A stretch of DNA of 19,940 nucleotides, from assembly GCA_027620105.1 (NCBI GenBank), contig JAQCIA010000005.1, positions 1 through 19,940 on the forward strand, in the 5' to 3' direction. Under the pieces are notes generated by a model. The model was given only the letters and a program-made list of their open reading frames with translations. It did not search any database and was not told the origin of the DNA. Position 1 is the stretch's first letter. Each line of letters begins with the position of its first letter. A program made the translations under genes and the position numbers. This DNA is from Verrucomicrobiota bacterium. GTDB taxonomy: Bacteria; Verrucomicrobiota; Kiritimatiellia; UBA8416; JAIOPI01. Positions 15,505 to 19,940 of this stretch are shown in pieces.

Positions 15505-15532
15505 TTGACCGGGCAGTGTTCATGGCTATGCT
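15505..15532 (+). promoter_or_regulatory. Predicted sigma70-like promoter for sfsA
   Basis: -35 TTGACC (15505-15510; 5 of 6), a 16-nt spacer and -10 TATGCT (15527-15532; 4 of 6). The -10 ends 7 nt before ATG 15540, the start supported by alignment to E. coli SfsA, so the message would be leaderless or nearly so. Confidence 0.45.
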
Positions 15533-15539
15533 GCGGCGG

Positions 15540-16241
15540 ATGCAGTTTGAACAGCAACTGGTGTTCGGTACGCTCGTGCGCCGCTATAAGCGGTTTCTGG
15601 CGGATGTGCAACTGGCGGACGGCAGCACGATAACGGCGGTCTGCCCAAACACGGGCAGCATGCGCAGTTGCCAGGCGCCGGGGTGGCGGGTGGCGCTCTC
15701 GCAATCGGACAGCGCCACGCGCAAGTATCGCTATACATTGGAGATCGTGCACAACGGCGTGTGCTGGATCGGGATTAATACGGCGCGCACGAACCGCATC
15801 GCGGAGGAGGCGATTGCGACGGGAGGGGTTGCGGAACTTGCCGGGTACGCAGAAATCCTGCGCGAGAAACGCTACGGACTGAACAGTCGGATTGATCTTC
15901 TGTTGAAGCGGCCCGGGCAGGATTGCTACGTCGAAGTTAAAAACGTCACGTTGCGCACCGACGATGGGGCCTTGGCGTTCCCGGATGCGGTGACGGAGCG
16001 CGGGCGCAAGCATCTCGAAGAGCTGACGCGCATGGTGCAGGCCGGGCATCGGGCGGTGATGTTGTTCGTGGCGCAGCGTTCCGATGGTGCGGCATTTCGG
16101 ATCGCGGCAGAGATTGATCCCGCCTATGCGGACGCGTTTCGTGAGGCGCTGGCTGCAGGTGTCGAGGCCATCGCGTACGCGGCGGAGGTGACGACGGAGG
16201 GTGTCTCGCTGGCGCGTCGGTTGCCGATTACGGTGACGTGA
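15540..16241 (+). CDS. sfsA: SfsA family protein (sugar fermentation stimulation protein homolog)
   Basis: 233 residues matching E. coli SfsA throughout: RYKRFLADV, CPNTGSM, the RKYRYT-type segment, INTARTNR, ELAGY, the nuclease-like core SRIDLLL and CYVEVKNVTL, then FPDAVTERGRKHLEEL and the EVTTEGVSLARRLPI tail. SfsA was named for maltose-gene stimulation and DNA binding in E. coli; the D-ExK core suggests a PD-(D/E)XK-type nuclease fold, but its role is still unclear. From ATG 15540 the first 16 residues align without gaps to the E. coli protein, so the upstream in-frame ATGs at 15516 and 15528 are not used. It is transcribed alone and converges on the SGNH gene. Confidence 0.93.
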   Translation: MQFEQQLVFGTLVRRYKRFLADVQLADGSTITAVCPNTGSMRSCQAPGWRVALSQSDSATRKYRYTLEIVHNGVCWIGINTARTNRIAEEAIATGGVAELAGYAEILREKRYGLNSRIDLLLKRPGQDCYVEVKNVTLRTDDGALAFPDAVTERGRKHLEELTRMVQAGHRAVMLFVAQRSDGAAFRIAAEIDPAYADAFREALAAGVEAIAYAAEVTTEGVSLARRLPITVT

Positions 16242-16256
16242 GCAGGGCGCTACGTC
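16235..16256. terminator. Hairpin overlapping both stop codons of sfsA and the SGNH gene
   Basis: GACGT-AGC (16235-16243, one bulged G at 16240) pairs with GCT-ACGTC (16249-16256) around a 5-nt loop. The sfsA TGA (16239-16241) and the opposing TAG (16252-16250) both lie within the stem, and only 8 nt separate the genes. Probable shared terminator without a T-run. Confidence 0.4.
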
Positions 16257-17338
16257 GGCATGCCCAGCGCGCGGCGGATGGTGGGTTCGAGGGCGTCGGC
16301 CAGGTGGACGAAGCCGGTGTCGGTGGGGTGCGTTCCGTCGACGGTACATTCCGAATCGCCGTCCAGCAGGTGCGTGGCGCCGACGCGGTGCAGGGTGCGG
16401 ACGCCTTCGGATTCGAGCTGGCGGATGGCATCGTCGAGGACGACCACGAGATCGCGCTGAAAATCCTTCATCCAGCCGACCTCTTCCTCGCGCGAATAGA
16501 TGAAGTGGTCTACGAGAATAATGGGGACGCTGGGGCGGGCCTGCCAGAGTGTGCGGACAAACGGCACAATGCGCTCGCGCGCCAGGTCGCCGTTCATATT
16601 CGGAAGGGTGTCGATGACGTAGGCCGCGGCATTGATTTCACCCAGCAGTATGGCGAGGGATTGCTCGGCCCGTCCGTTGCCGGCGAAACCCAGATTCACG
16701 ATGGGCCGGTCCAGGCGCCGTCCGAGGATGTTGACGTGGGCCATGCCGGGACGTGAGGCGCAGCCGCCCTGCACGATGGATGTTCCATAGAAGACGACGG
16801 GTTTGCGTAAACCGGGGGGGCGGGGCAGGGCTTTCGCGATCATGCATCCGGTGGGAATGCCGATCCAGGCTTCGCGCAGTTCGTTGAACAGAGGCAAATA
16901 CAGGGTGCAGGCACGCTCGGCCGGGATCATGGATTGGAGCAGTATTTCCTGGTTTTGGGGGAATGTGCGCGGGCTGGCGACGCCGAGGAATTTCCAGGCT
17001 TCGCCTTTGCGCATATAGAGGTCGAAGCCACTGACGGCGGTGGCGGGCATGTGGGGCATGGCGAGGGCATCGCTGCCGAGCGTCCAGCGCATGGAGATGG
17101 AAGGGGCGTCAGTGACAAAGCGGACGGAGAGCCCTGCGGCGTGCGGGCTGAGAGACCAGACGGCATCCGGCACAACGCCCTGAGCGCGTGCGGGCAGGCG
17201 GTGGAAGGGGCCCAAGGTGTCGGAGAAGGCCTGGCCCTCGAGACTCAAGGATCGGATATCAAACCAGTTCAGGCCACTCACGGCGTCTGGCACCGCGAAA
17301 GTTGCGTCGCGTTTATCGATGGCCGGTATCTCTGGCAT
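16250..17338 (-). CDS. SGNH/GDSL-type esterase with N-terminal GxDLY domain
   Basis: 362 residues in two domains. The first half (to about residue 175) is a beta-rich module with the motif SGFDLYMRKG, the hallmark of the GxDLY domain found before some SGNH hydrolases. The second half is the hydrolase: block I FYGTSIVQG with nucleophile S187, block II/III GFAGNG with the oxyanion Gly and Asn, and block V D334-G-T-H337. Such enzymes de-esterify carbohydrates or lipids; the substrate here is unknown and no signal peptide is seen. The frame is open upstream to 17683, but ATG 17338 has an AGGAG ribosome site (17349-17345) spaced 6 nt, the clearest in the window, and sequence ahead of it does not look like the family. 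It is transcribed divergently from clpS. Confidence 0.85.
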   Translation of the reverse strand: MPEIPAIDKRDATFAVPDAVSGLNWFDIRSLSLEGQAFSDTLGPFHRLPARAQGVVPDAVWSLSPHAAGLSVRFVTDAPSISMRWTLGSDALAMPHMPATAVSGFDLYMRKGEAWKFLGVASPRTFPQNQEILLQSMIPAERACTLYLPLFNELREAWIGIPTGCMIAKALPRPPGLRKPVVFYGTSIVQGGCASRPGMAHVNILGRRLDRPIVNLGFAGNGRAEQSLAILLGEINAAAYVIDTLPNMNGDLARERIVPFVRTLWQARPSVPIILVDHFIYSREEEVGWMKDFQRDLVVVLDDAIRQLESEGVRTLHRVGATHLLDGDSECTVDGTHPTDTGFVHLADALEPTIRRALGMPT

Positions 17339-17667
17339 GGCGCACTCCTGTGACCTTTGTGCGTGTGACTGTAGGGTCTTGGCGTGGGCTGGCATAGAAA
17401 AAAGCTGCACGGAATTCCTTTCCCTTGCGCCACACCCGCAGGATAAGGCTCGGCGTGATCCGAAATGCAACGATGGGATGACGGCGTTGTTTCGTGTGGT
17501 ACAATGTGGCCATGGAGACAAAGCAAACGGCGTCCTCGCTTTGCATGGTGAGCCTGGACCTGACGTCGGCTCCGACGTATGCGCTCCCGGCGGGCATGGT
17601 TGTCCGGCATTATATGCTCGGCGATGCAAGCGCAAGGAATGAGCACGCAGAAATCTGTGAGCGGCGC
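17339..17667. other. 329-nt divergent intergenic region between SGNH esterase and clpS
   Basis: This holds the ribosome site of the SGNH gene (17345-17349) and a good + strand promoter (17478-17505). No convincing minus-strand promoter, tRNA, riboswitch or repeat is visible. From ATG 17512 the stretch is open in the clpS frame and may encode an N-terminal extension of ClpS (see findings). Confidence 0.6.
17478..17505 (+). promoter_or_regulatory. Predicted extended -10 promoter for clpS-aat
   Basis: -35-like ATGACG (17478-17483; 4 of 6), a 16-nt spacer and -10 TACAAT (17500-17505; 5 of 6) preceded by TGG, making an extended -10 element (TGn). The predicted start is at about 17512, where an in-frame ATG also lies. 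Confidence 0.5.
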
Positions 17668-17958
17668 ATGAGTCCCAAATCACCCATAAAGAAGCCGGTT
17701 ACGGATGTAGATGTTGGGGCGACCCTGGCGAAGGTTGTCCAGGTGGTGCTGCACAATGATGACCACACGGCGATGGAGTATGTGGTTTTGTGTTTGATGA
17801 AAGTGTTTGCGCACCCAATCACGCTGGCCACCAAAATCATGATGGAAGCGCACCGGCGCGGGCGGGCGATTGCCGAGGTCGAGGCGGAGCCGCAGGCGAT
17901 CGCGCATCGGGATCAGTTGCAGGCGCTGGGGTTGATGGCCACAATCGAGCAGCTCTGA
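17668..17958 (+). CDS. clpS: ATP-dependent Clp protease adaptor ClpS
   Basis: ClpS is a small cytosolic adaptor that binds proteins with N-terminal Phe, Leu, Trp or Tyr and delivers them to ClpAP. From ATG 17668 it has 96 residues, a normal size. The binding pocket is intact: LHNDDHTAMEYVV gives the Asn-Asp-Asp set and the gatekeeper Met, and EAHRRGRA gives the conserved His that contacts the N-terminal residue. The tail (EVEAEPQAIAHRDQLQA) follows the family pattern. No clear ribosome site precedes 17668, and the frame is open upstream to an ATG at 17512, so a 148-residue form is possible. aat begins 4 nt after the stop. clpA is not in the window. Confidence 0.92.
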   Translation: MSPKSPIKKPVTDVDVGATLAKVVQVVLHNDDHTAMEYVVLCLMKVFAHPITLATKIMMEAHRRGRAIAEVEAEPQAIAHRDQLQALGLMATIEQL

Positions 17959-17962
17959 GGCC

Positions 17963-18613
17963 ATGCCCATTCACCAACTCGGCAGGGCGCTGGTGTTTCC
18001 ACCGGTCGCAGAAGCGGAGCCGGATGGCCTGCTCGCGATGGGCGGCGACCTCAGTATGGCACGCCTGCTGCTCGCGTATCGCAGCGGCATCTTTCCCTGG
18101 TACGAAGCGGGCGTGCCGATTTTCTGGTGGTCGCCCGATCCGCGCTTTGTGCTGATGCCCGCAGAATTCAAGGTGGCCACAAGTCTGCGGCGGATTGTGC
18201 GCAGCGGGCTTTTTACGGTCACGTTTGATCAGGCGTTTGCGGAGGTGATGGCGCAGTGTGGGCGTGTCGCGCGCAAGGATCAGGAAGGCACATGGATTAC
18301 ACCCGAGATGGAAGCGGCTTACGGCGAGCTGCACGCGATCGGGCATGCGCATTCGGTGGAGGTGTGGCGGGAGGGAAGGTTGGTGGGCGGGCTGTACGGC
18401 GTTGAATTGGGCCGCGCGTATTTTGGGGAATCCATGTTCATGCTGGAACCGAACGCCAGCAAGGTGGGGTTCGTGCATTTGGTGGAGGCGCTGGTCGCGC
18501 GCGGGTGTCTGATGATTGATTGCCAGGTGCACACGCAGCACCTGGAACGGTTTGGCGCGCGGTATGTGGCGCGGGCGGAGTTTTTACGACGATTGGCGGA
18601 GGCGGTGAAGTGA
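17963..18613 (+). CDS. aat: Leucyl/phenylalanyl-tRNA--protein transferase
   Basis: Aat adds Leu or Phe from charged tRNA to proteins beginning with Lys or Arg, creating the N-degron read by ClpS. It has 216 residues, slightly shorter than E. coli Aat (234), mainly at the N-terminus. Signatures in order are GLLAMGGDLS, AYRSGIFPWYE, FWWSPDPRFVL, the TWITPEMEAAY segment, GGLYGVELGRAYFGESMF with the catalytic-pocket Glu, and MIDCQVHTQHLERFGA with the key Asp. TGAGG just before ATG 17963 overlaps the clpS stop, and the 4-nt spacing indicates translational coupling with clpS. Function and partner agree, so this is a compact N-degron operon. Confidence 0.95.
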   Translation: MPIHQLGRALVFPPVAEAEPDGLLAMGGDLSMARLLLAYRSGIFPWYEAGVPIFWWSPDPRFVLMPAEFKVATSLRRIVRSGLFTVTFDQAFAEVMAQCGRVARKDQEGTWITPEMEAAYGELHAIGHAHSVEVWREGRLVGGLYGVELGRAYFGESMFMLEPNASKVGFVHLVEALVARGCLMIDCQVHTQHLERFGARYVARAEFLRRLAEAVK

Positions 18614-18630
18614 GGGTGGCGAGATTCACG

Positions 18631-18640
18631 GCGAGCTCGC
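18631..18640. repeat. 10-bp perfect palindrome between aat and the alpha/beta hydrolase
   Basis: GCGAGCTCGC lies in the 45-nt gap between two converging genes. A zero-loop palindrome this short is a weak terminator candidate and could be chance in GC-rich DNA. Confidence 0.2.
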
Positions 18641-18658
18641 AAGGCGCAGTGCGGCAAC

Positions 18659-19438
18659 TCACCCGCCGAGGACAAAATCGCGGATGGCGGCGAAGTAGTC
18701 GTGGGGGCCGGTGACGAGGAGGTCGTTGTGACCGGCGCCGGGGATGATCACCAGGCGCTTCAGTTTAGCGCCGGCGTAGGTGTGCAGGGCCCTGGCGTCG
18801 GCCACGGGGATGATCCAGTCATCCGCACCGTGAAGGATCAGCGTGGGGACGCTGATGCGTGCGATCTTGGTGATGTGCGCGAGGCCGCCATGGCCGTTAT
18901 CCGTGTCAAACGCGACTCCTCCCAGGCGTGAGATCAGCTGCAGGCTGTACGCGAAGCCGCTTTCGATGATCAGGCCAGCGAGCGCGTCACCGGCGTGGAT
19001 GCCGATTTCCAGTGCGGAGGCGCTGCCGAGTGAGCGGCCCATGACGTACGTGCGCGCGGGTTTCAGGCCGTGGCCGGAGCAGAGAGATGGGAGGGCGTCC
19101 CAGACGGCGCGTGCGTCGTCGAGCAGCGTGGCGAGCGTCGGCGTTCCCGTGCTGCGGCCGTAACCGCGGAAGTCCACGGCGAGGAAACTCATGCCGAGAT
19201 GGTTATACATGGGGGCGATGTCGTTGTAGTCCGACGCGATCTCACCGTTGCCGTGGAAGAAGAGAATCAGCGGGGCGTCGGGCGAATCGGCGGGGTGGAA
19301 ACGCGCGCCGAGTGAAGCGCCATCCACCGCAATGTGCAGATCCCGGGCGGAATCGGGCGGCGTGGGGTCGGGGCGCGGGTGGAAGACGATACCGCGGATG
19401 GCGGGGTGGTCGAGTTGCTCGAGGCGTGTGAGGTTCAT
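18659..19438 (-). CDS. Alpha/beta-hydrolase family protein
   Basis: 259 residues of a serine alpha/beta hydrolase. LILFFHGNGE carries the oxyanion HGxG motif, DFRGYGRSTG follows, the nucleophile elbow is GRSLGS with S136, the acid is in LHGADDWIIP, and the catalytic His is in IPGAGHND. The pattern (HGNGE, RGYGRS, GRSLGSA) resembles the BEM46/ABHD13-like group often annotated as lysophospholipase or YqkD-like, whose substrates are mostly unknown. ATG 19438 is chosen over a TTG at 19447. The start overlaps the stop of a small 34-codon ORF as ATGA, suggesting coupling to genes on its upstream side. Confidence 0.85.
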   Translation of the reverse strand: MNLTRLEQLDHPAIRGIVFHPRPDPTPPDSARDLHIAVDGASLGARFHPADSPDAPLILFFHGNGEIASDYNDIAPMYNHLGMSFLAVDFRGYGRSTGTPTLATLLDDARAVWDALPSLCSGHGLKPARTYVMGRSLGSASALEIGIHAGDALAGLIIESGFAYSLQLISRLGGVAFDTDNGHGGLAHITKIARISVPTLILHGADDWIIPVADARALHTYAGAKLKRLVIIPGAGHNDLLVTGPHDYFAAIRDFVLGG

Positions 19439-19539
19439 GCCGCGCAATCATAGGGCGTCAGGACCGCGCAGGGCAAGCGGCGCCGCAGGGCCAGGACAAT
19501 GAGCGCGGGCGTGCCGTTGAAAATCAGCTCATTGGTCAT
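19435..19539 (-). CDS. Doubtful small ORF, 34 residues
   Basis: The ORF begins MTNELIFNGTPALIVLALRR and ends PYDCAA. It starts inside the last 11 nt of the membrane-protein ORF and ends with TGA overlapping the hydrolase ATG as ATGA, so it fills the 90-nt gap exactly. I recognise no family and see no ribosome site. The neat overlaps at both ends are the only reason to list it; chance is quite possible. Confidence 0.25.
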   Translation of the reverse strand: MTNELIFNGTPALIVLALRRRLPCAVLTPYDCAA

Positions 19540-19846
19540 GGACTGTTGCCTTGGTGTCGATGCGGTTTGGGGAAGCGGGGACACGGTCGCGCTCCGCGAT
19601 GGCCGCCCAGAGGATAAAGCCGAGTCGCACGAGGATCATGCCGGGCAGTGCGAGCACGGTGAGCAAACGGATCACGATGAACGCAACGGCGACCGCAGCG
19701 GACGCGAAAGGCAAGTGGTCGCCCGCGGCAAAGATGGCGGAGACGGCGTTGGTTTGCACGAGAACGCGAATCAAGATGGCGTGCAGCGTGACGAGCGCCA
19801 CCAGTTCAGCGACCGATTGCAGGAGGAGTTTATGCCAGGGCTTCAT
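19529..19846 (-). CDS. Small hypothetical membrane protein
   Basis: 105 residues with about three hydrophobic segments (roughly residues 8-30, 45-65 and 66-85), a basic N-terminus (MKPWHK) and a hydrophilic tail (AERDRVPASPN onward). I do not recognise the family. ATG 19846 overlaps the stop of the preceding reading frame as ATGA, and GAGG-type purines are not evident, so translation probably depends on the upstream gene. It belongs to the minus-strand group ending in the alpha/beta hydrolase. Confidence 0.55.
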   Translation of the reverse strand: MKPWHKLLLQSVAELVALVTLHAILIRVLVQTNAVSAIFAAGDHLPFASAAVAVAFIVIRLLTVLALPGMILVRLGFILWAAIAERDRVPASPNRIDTKATVHDQ

Positions 19847-19940
19847 GGGTGTGGCGCGGGTGCGGTGGCGTGGGGCGCGTCGATGGGTGTTGCGGGCTGT
19901 GCGGTGAGCATGGCGAAGAGGATGGCGTCGCCGAGGGAGG
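19843..19940 (-). CDS. C-terminal end of an unidentified gene (rest outside window)
   Basis: The last 31 codons before a TGA at 19845-19843 are open to the window edge, reading SLGDAILFAMLTAQPATPID and then a Pro/Ala/His tail. The stop overlaps the next ATG as ATGA, and all other gene joins in this direction are similarly tight, which is why this frame is favoured over the other two open frames. The family cannot be determined. Confidence 0.45.
   Translation of the reverse strand, partial: SLGDAILFAMLTAQPATPIDAPHATAPAPHP

Noticed and set aside
17339..17683. 115-codon upstream extension of the SGNH esterase
   Set aside because: A strong AGGAG site directly precedes ATG 17338, and the upstream stretch is Cys/Arg-rich with no family resemblance.
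1..19940. CRISPR array, insertion sequence, integrase or defence genes
   Set aside because: No repeat-spacer pattern, transposase or terminal inverted repeats were found; all confident genes are metabolic or housekeeping.

Overview
The window is GC-rich, densely coding bacterial DNA with 18 confident protein genes, no RNA genes and no mobile elements or CRISPR. The gene set (methylcitrate cycle, SDR and nucleotidyltransferase sugar enzymes, a ferritin-like/VIT fusion, a GxDLY-type SGNH hydrolase, ClpS/Aat, SfsA) fits a Gram-negative heterotroph. A member of the PVC superphylum (Verrucomicrobiota-like) or a similar environmental lineage is possible, but that placement is a weak guess from gene content and cannot be settled by eye.

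Region 1 (1-7614, + strand) is one operon-like block: preA/pydA (cut by the window edge), mmsA, hydA (dihydropyrimidinase, broken by one in-frame TAA), prpB, prpC and prpD. hydA/prpB and prpB/prpC overlap as ATGA. Read as a pathway, the block takes uracil and thymine through the reductive route. Thymine gives methylmalonate semialdehyde, which MmsA turns into propionyl-CoA, and PrpC, PrpD and PrpB carry that through the methylcitrate cycle to pyruvate and succinate. The ureidopropionase and transaminase steps are not in the window.

Region 2 (7658-10314, - strand) reads HAD nucleotidase-like protein, NAD-dependent epimerase, NDP-sugar nucleotidyltransferase. Region 3 (10525-13508, + strand) is an unrecognised protein ending in what looks like a histidine-kinase dimerisation domain with Gln where the phospho-accepting His should be, overlapped by a MATE efflux pump. 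Region 4 (13559-15427, - strand) is a second HAD-like protein followed by a membrane ferritin/VIT iron-manganese transporter. Region 5 is sfsA (+) converging on a GxDLY/SGNH esterase (-). Region 6 is clpS-aat (+), the bacterial N-degron adaptor and the enzyme that makes N-degrons. Region 7 (- strand to the end) is an alpha/beta hydrolase, a doubtful 34-codon ORF, a small membrane protein and the tail of a further gene.

The strand switches are orderly. Convergent ends mostly carry hairpins, and divergent gaps carry recognisable sigma70-like promoters. In several promoters the -10 box lies only 6-9 nt before the start codon, which suggests leaderless transcripts. The most notable observations are the single nonsense codon in an otherwise intact dihydropyrimidinase, with an ATG four nucleotides downstream; the pyrimidine-to-methylcitrate operon; the pseudo-histidine-kinase protein coupled to a MATE transporter; and the possible leaderless, N-terminally extended ClpS.
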